A program made the position numbers and the translations under genes. Below, one piece after another: positions 1 through 12,239 of a DNA stretch of 64,000 nt; positions within the stretch are counted from its first letter, which is position 1, and the number at the start of each line of letters is the position of its first letter. Origin of the DNA: Eunapius fragilis (Eukaryota; Porifera; Demospongiae; Spongillida; Spongillidae). The notes under the pieces are model-generated. The model made no database searches. It saw only the letters and a list, made by a program, of their open reading frames with translations, and had not been told where the DNA came from. The DNA lies in the NCBI GenBank assembly GCA_963681505.1, contig OY811978.1:3467489-3531488 (forward strand), written 5' to 3'.

Positions 1-480
1 CCTCATTTTTTTTCCTCCACGGTTGTAGATACGTTTAAAGTTCAATGAGCGTATAGAGTCTACATGCAGGTAGTTATGGTACAATTATATTATTTATTCG
101 TTGATTGGTCACTTCCACGTTTTGTGGAGCAACTGAAATACTGTGCACCTTAACCATGCATATCAGGCGTTGCACCTTGTCGTGCATAGACTGGTAGGTC
201 TCTACAACGAATTGAACCTGCATGGCCGTGCGAATAGTCTCAGCCCCTTGCTCTCCTAGACGGCCAAACCCCCCACACACGGGTACGCCTTGCCCATGGG
301 ATGGTGTGGTCTTCCAGTAAATGCATTTTCAATGGTATAGAGATCTTGCTAAACATCGCTGATGCCACAGTTATACAGACCCCAGAAGTGTAGGGACACT
401 TCTCTTTTGCTACTCTAACCATTGAGCTGCACAATGTGTCCATGCATGTTTGATGGATAATAGCATTGTGCGAGGTCAAA
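1..480 (-). pseudogene. relic of a transposon-associated protein, C-terminal part, frameshifted
   Basis: Two overlapping minus-strand frames (240-479 and 74-280) together give a stretch with KMHLLEDH followed by GRLGEQGAETIR and a motif around DKVQRL. From memory this order (Lys-Met-His-Leu-Leu-Glu-Asp-His, then Gly-Glu-Gln-Gly-x-Glu-x-Ile) is the C-terminal signature of a repeat-associated conserved protein common in sponge and cnidarian genomes. The two halves lie in different frames near 270-280, so the copy is broken. No catalytic domain is visible and the left edge of the window cuts the rest. The family assignment is recollection, not a search result. Confidence 0.4.
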
Positions 481-642
481 AATAAATAAATAAATTTATG
501 ATCAGAGCCTTTTGCATGGAACCAAAGTATCGCTGGTGTTTCACCTTAAATGACTGTAAGGTGCAGTGTCAAGACCATCAACAAATGGACTATCGCATGT
601 CGGTTAAAACCCTTATGCACGACTTTTGTCGTTTTGGCTATT

Positions 643-1490
643 TCACTTTCCTGTATGTAAAGTGTAGATAATGGGTATAAGATTCCAATACTTATTTGAC
701 AATAATTGTACTTGAGCTTTCCTCCTCTCCTCAACTTGTTTGATCATGTTTATGGTGATGGGTTCATTCTCACCCAAAACAACTACATGCATATACGTAA
801 GCAGCTCCTCCAATGTTGCCAGCTCATCACTGACCTCTGCATAACCTGCATTCATAATATGCAGCTTCTGCAAGTATCACAATATAAGCTGAAAAGCTGG
901 ATGTGCAAGACGTTGGTTGGGTAACAAAGGCCACCTGCAGATCATAGTCATGGCAAGAATCTTCAAAGAGCCAAAAGATCTTCACGAAGATCCCTTGGGT
1001 TACATGGAGCCCAGGTATGCATAGTAATATGTACACAAGACACACATGTGTCACTGCTTGCATGTACATAACTTGAGCTTACATGTGATATGGGAACTTG
1101 ATATCAAAATGTGGTTCTGAAATGCGACCTCTATATTCCATTCCACTGCTGCGCACACCTCCAGCAGCCATGAATGACCTGTGGTTAGCGTTAACTGTTT
1201 CCAGTACAGTGTTCTTTCTGGAAAGGCTCCTCTTGTGGTTCTTGCATGCCGCATCATTGTATATTTCACACAGTGGACAAGGCTTCCCTGTACAAGTACA
1301 AGGTAACATGCGGGTGTAATGGTGCTAAATGAATATGCATATACCTGTTGCACTAGATAGACCATACATCCTTTCCATTCATAACCAGGATTGCATGGGA
1401 TTGAGGAAAGCCCTTTGATTACAAGTCTTGCCAGTTTTATCTGCAGCGGGAGCAGTAGCAGAGTCAGCTGAGCTGAGAAGCACACTGCCA
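643..1490 (-). other. possible coding remnant upstream of the transposon relic
   Basis: The minus strand has short open frames with protein-like composition: 643-873 (acidic, Leu-rich, no stop for 76 codons), 1079-1309 (Cys-rich start) and 1051-1491. They could be further pieces of the same transposon-associated gene whose C-terminal part lies at 1-480. No domain is recognised and no convincing splice model joins them. Confidence 0.2.
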
Positions 1491-1499
1491 ATGAAGCAA

Positions 1500-2560
1500 A
1501 GTGTGCCGAGTTGGACAGGGCATGAGGCAGGGAGACTCAACAGTGTTTTTCTAGACTTGCATGCATCTCTAGCTTACTCTGCCATATCCACAACATGGCA
1601 ACCTTTGAGATTTATGCAAGGCTAAACATTTCTCAGCACTATCAGCTATATATTATCTCTGGCACTATCTTAGAACAGGAGTGCACTAAATAGATCTATA
1701 CGCCCCCAACTTTCTAGTCGTATATCGTATGTTTTTATTTACTGTTTAATCAATCATTAAAAAAATCAGAAACTATACTCTCTGCAGATACTTGATGGGA
1801 TTAAGCATGCACGGAGTGCGTGCCCCGTGTGTACACCTTTACTCGCTCCACTTGGCAAATGTACAATTAATCCTTTTTGCTGTGGTGACAACGAAGCCCC
1901 ATCCATGCTCGTACAAACCACACATCACGATCTACACGCTGCCCGCAGGGCTGCTAGCCTCCCAAGTTACAAGTCAGTCTGCTTTATTAGACCGGCAGCT
2001 ATTTAGGGAAAAGAACCAAACTAGCACCCGGGGAAAGTTTTGTAATAGTTTGACATTACTGCGATAAGTGAATTCATCGTACTCGTGACTTTTTGCCTGG
2101 CTCGCGTACTCTTATCATGTACTCGTACACGTATCGTATTTACTACTGTCGTCACACCCCCTCTAAAAAGCAGCACATGAAACGTTTATGGTTGTATCAA
2201 CCGATCATAACGTACGATAAGTGTACCGGATAAACTTACGAAGTTTCGGGCTGAATTCATCGAGTGCATGGTTTCAAACCGAATCCAACCGATGAACTTA
2301 ACTATTAATTGTGTTTCCCAATCTCTCAGCAACGAATTGCTGCTATATATCAATAGCTAGTAAAAAGTTCCAATGCAACTTGTTGTCACATCAAACACAT
2401 AAGTATATTCATGATATTGTTGCCCCATAAGTGAGCGAAATCATAATTTTTATTACCTCAACACTCAGAGCAATTAGTGCAGTCGGGTATGCAATTTGCC
2501 GTCACGTGAGACAACGTTGTTTATGTGTGTTGGGCTGGCCTGAATACAGCTTTCCTTAAA
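1500..2560. other. intergenic stretch, nothing recognised
   Basis: This AT-rich sequence lies upstream of the first receptor gene. A 91-codon plus-strand frame at 1792-2067 has no recognisable domain. Palindromic GTAC-rich sequence occurs around 2100-2150. I see no RNA gene or repeat here. Confidence 0.5.
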
Positions 2561-2563
2561 ACC

Positions 2564-4441
2564 ATGGCAGCGTTGCATTTCATAGCGCTGTACGTGTGTT
2601 GTTCCATAGCCGGAATTGGAGGTATGTGATACACGTATATATATATATACATGCGGGGCCGTTGTGGAACTATGTCCTGTTACCGTAAACGTGTGACTGA
2701 TAAGTACTTAGATGATTCGAGTCGTCTATGTGCTGCTTATCAGACAAGCTCACCTTGTGATCGGAGGTCACAGGTTGTCAGCTGCCTCGGGCTTAACCTG
2801 ATGATGCTCTGCGTGTATGCGTCTTGTGTTGCGTATCAATAAATAAATAAATAAGTAAACACAAAAAGAACTAAGCAAAACGATTCACTACCGCCTTTCT
2901 TTTATACATAATCATTTTTTCCTGATAAGTATGCTACATATAAGGTGGTGGTGTCAGTACTACTGAATCATCCATGTCAGATGGGCTAGATTTGATAGTC
3001 GTCGCAATTCAATAAATTTCAGTCGTACGTTCTGATTGGCGGTCTAGACATTACAACCGCCCACACATGAAATCATTAAGGTCACTTCTCTCTGCGTAGC
3101 ACTATTATTTGAGTTCGAAAATAGAGTTTGACGAACGAATTTCTAAGCGGTTTAAAAAATAATCTCAGGTGGGCCCAGCCTGTATCCAGCGTGGAAACAT
3201 GGCAGGGGTGGAGAGATAAAACCAAGCAATATATGTATGCATAAGGGGGCGGGACGGAAATATAATTCCTGCGCCCCCCTCCCTTCCTTGCCCCATTAAG
3301 CAGATGTCTAAGGTAGTAAAAAAAGATAAATAAAAAAAATCAAACAAAATCCAGGATTGCTGGCTGGGAATTCAGAAAATTTCCATCCTGGACACTTTAA
3401 ACATTTTCCTGCGACAGGAGCATGAATTTTTTGTGTGTGCATGGATCTGATATTGATTCTTCAGTATCATTTTAACCCCTATCCCATGCAGCTGTGAACA
3501 TGGATATCGACCATTGTTACAACTTCTCTGACGAAGTGTTCTTGACTGTCAACTCTCCACGGGTTGGGTTGTCGATACTGTCCGTCCTAATAAGTATTCC
3601 GGTGCTGGTTTTGAGAGTCCTGCAGTGCTACAAAAGGAGCGACCTGATAAAGCACACCGACAGGCTTATGGTTTATGCCTGCATCACGACGACGCTTTAC
3701 GCGTTAGTCGAGAGCACCCAGACTGTACGAATCTACAACCTGGAGAGAATATGCACCGTGATCGGTGTATTCGTCCAGTACTTCTCACTATCAATACTCA
3801 TCATCACCACGTGCATTGGCTGTCACCTTATCATTCTCATTTGCCATACAAGTTGCCTAAAACATCCCCCGAGAAACACTGACATGTTCAAGAAGCACGA
3901 GGTCGTCTATCTCTTCCTCACCGTCCTCCTCCCCCTCCTATTCATCCCATGGCCATTCATGTACAATTCCTACGGTCACTCGGGTGCGTTCTGCTGGATC
4001 GAGATAACTGACGAAGACTGCAAGCCAGTTCGGCACTCTGTGGTACTGGTTGCAATGCTGTACTACGTTTGGGTGGCCCTGGTGTTGCCCTTCACCCTGG
4101 GTGTGGTTGTAGCTGTGGTGGTGACCCTCTGCCTGCGTAGGGCCCAGAAAGTTCGCTTCAGCACCTACGTCGTGCTGTTCTACATGGTCGTGTTTTTTGT
4201 AACCTTTGCTGTGAACATGATTGCAGGAATTCTGGTCTGGAGTGACCCGTCGGCGGTGTGGTATGTGATGATCCAGTCTGTGGCAGAGCCATTTTTCACC
4301 ATCTTTACGACTGCAACCTTGCTTGTTCAGCTATGCTGGTCAAAGTGCCATGTCAGTTCACACAAGAAATTTGCATTTGATGACACCAATAATGGGCTGG
4401 AAGATTCTTACCTGATTCCTTCGATGCTGAAGTACAAATGA
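2564..4441 (+). CDS. seven-transmembrane receptor 1 (cAMP-receptor/secretin-like fold), two exons
   Basis: Predicted G-protein-coupled receptor of the plasma membrane; ligand unknown. Exon 1 (2564-2621) encodes a signal peptide, MAALHFIALYVCCSIAGIG, and ends at a GTATGT donor in phase 1. Exon 2 (3492-4441) follows a CAG acceptor and keeps the frame, giving 335 aa. A single-exon reading would have to begin at a GTG at 3494, which argues for the spliced start. Seven hydrophobic segments are visible. Landmarks are an Asp/Asn-rich N-terminus (DIDHCYNFSDE), a Cys at the start of TM3 (RICTVIG), FIPWPF before the second extracellular loop, and YGHSGAFCWIE holding the partner Cys. The Tyr-Gly...Cys-Trp-Ile pattern resembles cAMP-receptor/secretin-superfamily receptors. 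The C-tail is short (about 35 residues). Confidence 0.85.
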
Positions 4442-4550
4442 TGCTTTACACATGCTGCTGACAATTTTAACGGCTGCTATTTTACAACTATGGCATATAT
4501 GGACAATAATACTGTCAATATCTTTTGATCAGTGCTGTTATTATAATTAT

Positions 4551-4698
4551 TATGGGATCGAATAGCGAAAAGGGACCTAGTGCATATTTTTTCAAGTTTT
4601 CAAATTATTTTTGCATGTGTTAACTTTGATGCACCTTCCTGGAATTTTTTTTATTAATATGCACTAAGTAGGTCCCTTTTCACTGCCTTGACTCCATA
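4551..4698. mobile_element. MITE family M1, short copy
   Basis: Inverted ends: GGGATCG...AGCGAAAAGGGACCTAGTGC on the left and the complementary GGTCCCTTTTCACTGCC...ACTCCATA on the right. The interior is about 80 bases of AT-rich sequence with no coding capacity. Larger relatives with the same ends are at 58131-58356 and 60610-60843. Flanking TA dinucleotides would suit a Tc1/mariner-type insertion, but that is inference. Confidence 0.7.
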
Positions 4699-5078
4699 TA
4701 TATGTATATATATATATTTTCATACATGTGTGGTGGTGATGTTCCAACAGGCACAACATACTCAAGAATGTGCTTTACAACAGGTCTCCTCGTCAACATA
4801 CTTAGATTCGTTGTGGCTGGGGAGTTGATAATTGTAGAACTAGACCAATCAACATTCTGGTGGTATTTGTGACATTTTTGCTTAATCAAGTCTATTCCAA
4901 GGAAAAAAATCTTGCAAGTTCTGGCATGATTCATGCATGTTTTTCAAACCAATCGTATCTTTCATGTGCGATGCAAGACATTGCATGATCATGCATGATT
5001 GTCCGAAAATCATGTATGATCCTTGCAAGATTTAGCATGATTAATTGCAAGATGGCATGATTTTTATCCTTGGGATGT

Positions 5079-5700
5079 TGTGGAAGCATGCATGTCTTGT
5101 AATGTAGCTACTGAAGCAGCCTATGTTGTGGAAGCACGCACGTCTTGTAATGTAGCTACTGAAGCAGCCTATGTTGTGGAAGCCCGCATGTCTTGCAATG
5201 TAGCTACTGAAGCAGCCTATGTTGTGGAAGCACGCATGTCTTGCAATGTAGCTACTGAAGCAGCCTATGTTGTGGAAGCACGCACGTCTTGTAATGTAGC
5301 TACTGAAGCAGGCTACGTTGTGGAAGCACGCATGTCTTGTAATGTAGCAACTGAAGCAGCCTATGTTGTGGAAGCACGCATGTCTTGTAATGTAGCTACT
5401 GAAGCAGCCTATGTTGTGGAAGCACGCACGTCTTGTAATGTAGCTACTGAAGCAGCCTATGTTGTGGAAGCACGCACGTCTTGCAATGTAGCTACTGAAG
5501 CAGCCTATGTTGTGGAAGCACGCACGTCTTGCAATGTAGCTACTGAAGCAGCCTATGTTGTGGAAGCACGCACGTCTTGTAATGTAGCTACTGAAGCAGC
5601 CTATGTTGTGGAAGCACGCATGTCTTGCAATGTAGCTACTGAAGCAGGCTATGTTGTGGAAGCACGCATGTCTTGCAATGTAGCTACTGCAGCTGCAGAG
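5079..5700. repeat. 48-bp minisatellite, about 13 copies
   Basis: The unit contains GTTGTGGAAGCACGCA, TCTTGTAATGTAGC and TACTGAAGCAGCC and repeats every 48 bases with scattered C/T and A/T changes. Because 48 is a multiple of three, the array is open on both strands (plus frame units such as AYVVEARTSCNVATEA; minus frame units such as CFSSYIARHACFHNIG). No flanking splice sites or domains support a gene. Just upstream (4940-5060) CATGAT and GCAAGAT words recur. Confidence 0.85.
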
Positions 5701-6017
5701 GTAAAGAATGCTGGGACTGGGTTGGTTGCGACTGCATCCCACCTTAGCTATTGTGCTTGAGCGCAGGAAAGTACTATCACATGCTGGTTCCCATTAAATA
5801 TAGCTGGATCTAAGAAAAAGGCCGTAACTGACCTTATATGGTCACTACTCTTAGTGTATACGTATATACGGTCGCCTTAGCTTATTAACAGCCAAAGGTT
5901 TCAATGGAAATAATTCAGTAGTATGTACATAATAATATTTCTCAAACAATAACACAAAGATATTAGGATTAATATTTGTTACATGAACATGGATTATACA
6001 CCTACAGATAAAATATT

Positions 6018-6330
6018 TTAAGATACGAGAGTCCGGACCATTATTGCTTTCACAACAGATCTGGTCAAGGTTTGATTAAGCCTGCTGTATATTTCATACA
6101 CACAGCTACTCTTTGATTTTGGAGACCCAATGGGAAGCCGGGTTGCTAGACGGGAAAATGTGTCCCTAACCTCCTTCCCCCAATTCACATAAGTCTCGAC
6201 TGCCAGAGGGACGCACACCCACCCTAGCTCACTGCATTTGGGATCATTAGCTTTGTGCTTGCGGGTTTCTGCTGATAGAGCTGTGAAGCCTGATGTGATG
6301 TATGCTTGATTAAGTGAGGCTGTACATATA
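6018..6330 (-). mobile_element. 3' fragment of non-LTR retrotransposon, family R-TV
   Basis: The minus strand reads, across one frame change, a tail with SAETRKHKANDPKCSELGW, VPLAVETYVNWGKE, FSRLATRL and YSRLNQTLTRSV. This C-terminal block recurs in the copies at 33.7-37.9 kb and 48.1 kb. Only the end of the ORF is present, as expected for a 5'-truncated insertion that has decayed. Confidence 0.7.
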
Positions 6331-6401
6331 ATGTGGAGGGTTGAATTATGTTAGTTAGTAATATGGTGTGCATTCACAGCTCTGTAGCTGTACTGAGATA
6401 G

Positions 6402-6719
6402 GTGGCTCCAGTTATAAACTGGGATGTTCATTATTACATTATAGGAGCTAGGGTGGCTATGTGTTCCTCTCGCAGTAGAGGTAAACACTATATGCGTAAA
6501 AATGACGAAATTATGGCAAACAATTATCATGTTAATTGCCGTGGTGGTTCACGTGTTGAAAGCGAGCTCGCAAACACAACTGGTAAAAATAATGAATGGT
6601 TAATTTTAATTAAGCATTCTGTAAAACAGATGCGTAAGAACCGCACACTGCTTGTGCTGTTTCATCAAAATACATTAGCTGGAAGGGTTCTAATTGTTAC
6701 AAAGATAAATACATGTTAA
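6402..6719 (+). other. 105-codon open frame, unrecognised
   Basis: This plus-strand open frame starts at ATG and is moderately basic, with no membrane segment, signal peptide or recognised domain. The AT-rich composition matches surrounding noncoding DNA. It may be chance. Confidence 0.12.
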
Positions 6720-6825
6720 GATAAAATACATGCAAGAGGCAACCAATGCAGTTATATCCGGACAATACATAGCCACTTTGACAGCTGCAAATGAAGGATC
6801 CATTGGTGTTAGTGCAGATTTGCCG

Positions 6826-6950
6826 ACACAGTGGTCCTCCCTCCTATGGGTGCACTTAGCGTCCTTAAGCTACATGTACCTATCTCTCCACAGTGGTCCT
6901 CCCTCCTATGGGTGTACTTAGTGTCTCCACAGTGGTCCTCCCTCCTATGC
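6826..6950 (+). repeat. three tandem copies of a CAGTGGTCCTCCCTCCTATG unit
   Basis: The 20-base core recurs three times, near 6829, 6889 and 6920, each followed by a G/C-GGTGTACTTAG-like extension. Spacing is irregular (about 60 then 31 bases). Confidence 0.75.
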
Positions 6951-7017
6951 GTGTACTTTGGTCCTAGCCCTCCATTGGATCGCATTCATTGATGTCTGGA
7001 TAAAATTAAAAAACACC

Positions 7018-7140
7018 AGAGTTATGGGAACTGGGGCGAAGAGTCCCAGAATACCTTTGCAAGATTAGCCTCCATTCTCTCAATCTCCCAGCACTGCCCA
7101 AAAGCTAAGGTGATATCTGAGATATATGGTGATTAAATAT
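7018..7140 (+). mobile_element. scrap of R-TV retrotransposon C-terminus
   Basis: The plus frame reads YGNWGEESQNTFARLASIL then PKAKVISEIYGD before a stop. It corresponds to the NWGxExxxxFSRLA...KSxVxxIYG block of the better copy at 35689-36975. It is too short to be functional. Confidence 0.6.
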
Positions 7141-7149
7141 CTCTCTAGT

Positions 7150-8450
7150 GAGGTCAGTTAGCCATCCTGGGTAGAAGAAGTGTTCCAGGTTAAACTTAAT
7201 TAAAAGTGCTTGTTTAGAGTTGAACTGTAGGCCTGCATGCTACATGTAGCTCCTAGGTGTGCAGTACAATATTAACAATGCTGCTATATATTCTGTGTTT
7301 GTGTAACAATAATAATTTATATAGCAATATTATTGAATTCATGAATACATGAACGTGTACATTATTACTACTTATGAGTAAGTAAATGAGCACACACAAA
7401 ATACACGATTGTGACTGGAGAGCTGAATTTCATCCTATAGTAAAGCTGGGATGCCAGAGCTGATGCCATATGCATATTATTATTAAATTTTCTTTGAGGG
7501 GGGAAAACATTGATTAAAAAAACTTCAGTTAAGCATATTTTTACAACCATATGCATGTAAATTGATTGGTTAATATTTGCTATGCACCTTTTTTAGTTTC
7601 TTCTTCCACGTTTTCATTCTTTTTGCTCTCTGCAAAGAAAAAAGTGGTCAAGTTAAAACTATAGTACTGGAACTGTAACCCATAGCACTGGAAATTAATA
7701 AATATGACATTAAACGGCAAACAAGAATTATGGAACTAGCGGTACCTTAATAGCTTCAATTTCATGTTAACCACACATCGACCGTGCATGATGTGTTAAC
7801 TTGGGTGTTGTACCTAGTTAATACTTAGCCCTGGTTAGCAGCGCAAAGTACGGAAGAGAATGAATTTCATTATAACTATTATTATTCGCACAATCATTAG
7901 CGTTAGGCGCCATTGTCCTTCCTATGAGCACTAGGGATGTACATCAACCGGAAGTGGTTTTACTATTCGTATTCTACCAGTTTTCGTCAGTAAAACAAGG
8001 AAGTTAACATTTGTTTTTGTGCATTCATCGAAACCCTGAACGTTTGCACTATTTCCATCCGTGAGGAAAATTTGGCTTTAACAGACCTCAAATATAAATA
8101 CTTTGCGCTTCATCCATGATGAATACTGAGTACAAAAACCATTTTTTCCCGCTGCTATTACGGTTGCTACAATGCAGTTAAAAGCAGTTTTAAAATGTAA
8201 CTAGTGACTACAGTTAACAATTTAGTTAACATCGGTCGATCTATCGTTAAGGAGCAACCAAATGGAAATTATAGTGACTCGCTTTTTAATCGTAGAACAT
8301 TCTGCATATTTGGGATTCAGAGTAAACTCTGTGATGTTCATTTCCACTGGACTGAGATTGCCTAGGTTGCGAATAATACGCACAGCGAGCATGCAGATAC
8401 CCCACTGAGATAACCCTCTGTTTAAATGAAAGAGCAGATACATCTTGGTT
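7150..8450. other. intergenic stretch, nothing recognised
   Basis: AT-rich DNA with short open frames only. I see no gene, RNA or clear repeat. Confidence 0.5.
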
Positions 8451-8455
8451 TGGTA

Positions 8456-8456
<1 letters not shown>

Positions 8457-8518
<62 letters not shown>
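8457..8518 (+). repeat. (TG)n microsatellite, about 30 units
   Basis: Uninterrupted TG dinucleotides, ending in GGGTGGGG. The poly-Thr-His and poly-Cys-Val frames across it are repeat artefacts. Confidence 0.95.
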
Positions 8519-8519
<1 letters not shown>

Positions 8520-8524
<5 letters not shown>

Positions 8525-11130
8525 GCATGAAGAAAGAACACGCGCGTACGTACGCTGTGTCTGGAAACAAGATAGACGAATTAAACTGCCGCCTCCTCCT
8601 CCCCTTCTGCCCTTTCCTATAGTCTACTTACTATGAACACGAAATAATCACCTCTCAATGTCTACTGATCCTTGATTCTGTTTCCCAGTTTCAGTTGGGC
8701 TGCAAGGTTTTAATAACACGCGTGCCAATATACGGTAATAGGAGAAAATTATAAAATTATAGTTTTTGAGTTGCACTCGAGGGTAACCGGACTAGAAGTT
8801 AGTGTAAGTGGTAAAGGACTAACCGTTCTAAGCGGTGCGTTATAATATATAGAGAAGTGTTCGATCTGTTTGAAATTACTCTCAGACACTAGTTGTGAAT
8901 ACGTTTCTAGGTGACTTGCCCCCATCCTTAAGCCATAGATTATACCAGTAGGATTGGAAACGCCATACCTAAATATATGCGTGACGTAGGCCTATACAGC
9001 CCGCTACTCGTTTTCGAGATACCTGGAGTCATTTTCAAGTGTGTTAACGTTCCTTTTCGTGTTTCCAAACTTACTAATTACTTCAGATAGCTTTTCTGAT
9101 ACTACAAAGGAAAGGCTTAGTTAGGTTCAGCCTTTAGGGATGGTAGATTCGATAGCTTAAATTGATTACCACTTAAACTACACCTATGCCCAGCTTCTTC
9201 TACTCGGAGTCGAACCGGCTTGTTGGTGGGCCCGAAGCCCAAGAAGTTCTTGGGCTATTTCTTTACCCAGCTTCACTCGCGGGGTGTTTAGACCGAACCC
9301 TTCAACTCCCAGTACCCGAAGCAATAGCACTCCGAACAATACCTGTAGTCATCTGCAAGAGGAGGTCAAATAGTTTACGGAGATCGAACGCGCATGAAAT
9401 CCGTAATCTTTATCGTTTTGTATTCTATAATCTATGATCCTCCCAAGGCCATTGCTACCTTTTCGCTTCATGCAGTCGAACAGATTACTCTGTAGGCAAG
9501 TCAGAACACCCCGCAACCCCGCGCAATATGCACCCATCCAGCTTTGTTAATAGACTTTCCCATTTCATTATCAATATGGAGTACTCTTGAAAAGGATATT
9601 TGGTAATGCAAATATTGTTAGTGTGGGTTCAGTCTATGTGGGATGAACGTAGGGTGACAAGCTGCCTGCACACATGTAGTTCTGTTTACCATTGCTGATG
9701 TCAAGTGTCTTCAATAACACCTTTTTCCTTTTGTGTGTTACTTTGGGAGTATAAATAACATGATTACTACATAATGCAACTATCCTTTTAACAGTGAAAA
9801 TGACATCCGCTATAGTGAATCATTGTTGTGTTGAGCTTGGATATCACTGTTGAATTTACACAAGCAACGGAGGATTAGAAAGCAAAGTTGGTGTAAAAAT
9901 GAAAAGAAAAGAGTTGCAGTAAAATGAACTTAAAGCACATGAAAATGTAACAAAATCAATAATTGTGCTTATTGTTTGGTACCATTTTCATTTCAATATA
10001 TACACACCCCATTCCATTTCATTTTTATACCACCTAATCCTAGGTTGCCACCAGCTTTCATGTCAGTAAATGTTTTTTTAAACATGAGCTTTTTAACATT
10101 ATTGTACCGGCAATACACATATACGTTTTATTTTATGTGTTAAACGGGTAAGGAGCTAATATTAGAGCTGATAACATCAAGGCTTGTGGGGTGTAGGTAC
10201 TTAAAGTTATCCTGCTCCTGAATGACGTCAAATTTCTTCTTGTGCTGCATCTGATGTGTAAATTTTATCTGGCGTCGGGACCAAAGTTATACTGGCTTAT
10301 TTATGTGTGCATCATCACGTTATGTTTGTGTGTGTGCATGTGTTCATGTTTATTATTTATTTTAGAGGACAAATAAGTGCATTCCCATAATAAGGGTTGT
10401 TGCTATTATTATTATTATTAAACAAAACTGAATAAGTAAATAAATAAAAAGATACTTTGCTCTATAATTATTTCCCACCAATAAAAACAAATAATAAAAA
10501 AGATAAACCTACATATAGTTGCAAACTACAAACCAGCTGGGCAGCCATATAATGCTTTACAAATATACCTTTGAGTGGTCAATGTACTTTCTCAGTTTCT
10601 ATAACATATCTGAAATACAAGCATGACACACAATTACCTTCCAAAGGTTCCTGCATCACTTACTTTTAACTGAGCAAAGCATCAAGCCTTTTATAAATAC
10701 CACAGACTTGATATTAGTCTGAATTCACCTTGTAAATACATAGGCCTCTCTGCATGTTGTTTGCGTGGTTGTAGCATTTGCACATGGTAGTTACGGCACT
10801 GTTGTTGATTCTGATTCACTTATTAATATAGATGAACTTAAGCAAATCGAGGTGGAGGCATGGTAGTATTGAGTTGACTATTATAACTGGCCATTATAAA
10901 TTAAAAGTATACATGTCAGACCAGAAGTTTTTTTCTTTGCAGGCACAGAAGCAATAGTTTGTTTGTACTAAGAATCAGATTGACTCTAGCGCAAGGCTAC
11001 AATTTCCGTTATGGCATCAAATTACTCAAAGGCTAGTGAGTGTCAACCAGCAGAAATTCTATTATGCCCTGAGTGCATTTCTTTGTCAAGTTATTTGTCT
11101 ATTGCTATTATTGGTGTTACATTTTCATGT
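8520..11130. other. spacer upstream of receptor 2, 5' exon not identified
   Basis: No convincing gene is seen. Receptor 2 appears to need an upstream exon that ends in phase 1 and probably encodes a signal peptide, as in receptors 1 and 5. I could not recognise it here. Short ATT and GTGT tracts lie near 10320-10440. Confidence 0.45.
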
Positions 11131-11133
11131 TAG

Positions 11134-12038
11134 GTGAGCATTGTGTTTTCAACAATACAAACAAGGCAGCCACCGAAGTTCTTATTTATGCGGGGCTGTC
11201 GTCTCTCTCATTGCTCTTCCTTGTACCTACTGTTCTCATTACTATTTTCATCTACCTCAAGAGAAGAGTTGTAATCGAGCACATGGAAGGCCTGTTTATG
11301 ACGCTTTCTGTGATATTATTGTCATTAACTTTGAATGAATCATTTCAGTGGGTCTTGTTTTGCAGCAGCATCGGCTGTGAAGTGGTTGGATTTGTCCGTG
11401 AATATTGCTTGGTTGCCCTGCTTAGCAACATATTATGCATTGGTTTTCACTTGCTGCTTCAGATGTGTCAACCAAAGTGTTTTCAGGTCATCGATGAAGT
11501 GAGGCGAAAGCGCTTTAGGAAGCTTGCTGTCGTTTATCTCCTGTTTGTAATTCTGGTTCCGCTACTATTTGTATTCTGGCCATTCTTAACATGGGCAAAG
11601 TATGGAAAGGATGGCACATTTTGCTGGATTTCTGACACTGCCATTGACCCATGGTATGTGAAGTTGGTATTGTGGCACATTTGGGCCCTTTTGATCTGTT
11701 TGTTCACACTGCTTGTGTCTCTGCTCGTGATTGCCAGACTGTTCCTGCGTGCAGCAAAGTGCAACGCGGATGTATGCACACTGCTACTTCTCATGCTTAT
11801 GTTCCTTTATTCTGTGATCACTTTTGGTTTGGCAGCATGGCTGAAGGTTACATATTTAGGAAGTGTTGGAGCCATTGCATTCGTGATTGGGAGCATCGTA
11901 CTTTTATCACGGACTTGTTACAACATTTGTTACAAGCGTCATTATGGACCACATGCTTTTAAAATTAATAAGAGTGCCTATCAAGCCACTCATTCAACTG
12001 CTGCACCTTTAATAGACACTCCAATTTCTACGGAATAA
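11134..12038 (+). CDS. seven-transmembrane receptor 2, main exon
   Basis: Paralogue of receptor 1. The open frame runs back to 11073, but its first codon there is GTG. A pyrimidine-rich tract ends in TTAG at 11133, so I place a phase-1 acceptor there; the 5' exon is not found. An in-frame ATG at 11127 is the alternative start. Landmarks: EHCVFNNTN at the N-terminus, VIEHMEGLFM in the first loop, SIGCEVVGFVREY at TM3, LQMCQPKCFQVIDEVRRKR after TM3, FVFWPF, and YGKDGTFCWISD with the second-loop Cys. Seven helices are complete. The C-tail is about 38 residues and Thr/Ser rich. It presumably sits in the plasma membrane and couples to G proteins; the ligand is unknown. Confidence 0.8.
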
Positions 12039-12194
12039 TGTGTAACACAAATTATCGAACAAAACTTTTTGCATTACATTATTTGAGGTCTGCTGCAGAT
12101 TTTGTATACTTGTGTTATGCTGAATTTAATTTGGTATGTTGTATGCTTTGTCTCAGTGTGTTGAGAATGTTTATTTTCGGATGTGGATTGATGA

Positions 12195-12237
12195 GCTTTA
12201 GTCAACTAATCGTATCTTACGATTAGTTGACTAAAGC
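12195..12237. repeat. perfect 20-bp inverted repeat with 3-base loop
   Basis: The left arm GCTTTAGTCAACTAATCGTA is followed by TCT and its exact reverse complement. It lies about 160 bases downstream of the receptor 2 stop codon, so it is probably in the 3' UTR or is the footprint of a foldback element. Confidence 0.9.
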
Positions 12238-12239
12238 AT

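Noticed and set aside
5079-5700. CRISPR-like array of direct repeats
   Set aside because: The units are contiguous without unique spacers and the surrounding DNA is animal; it is a minisatellite.
9186-9437. tRNA-like words (GAGTCGAACCGGC) and an 83-codon frame
   Set aside because: No cloverleaf could be formed around the word and the frame has no domain.
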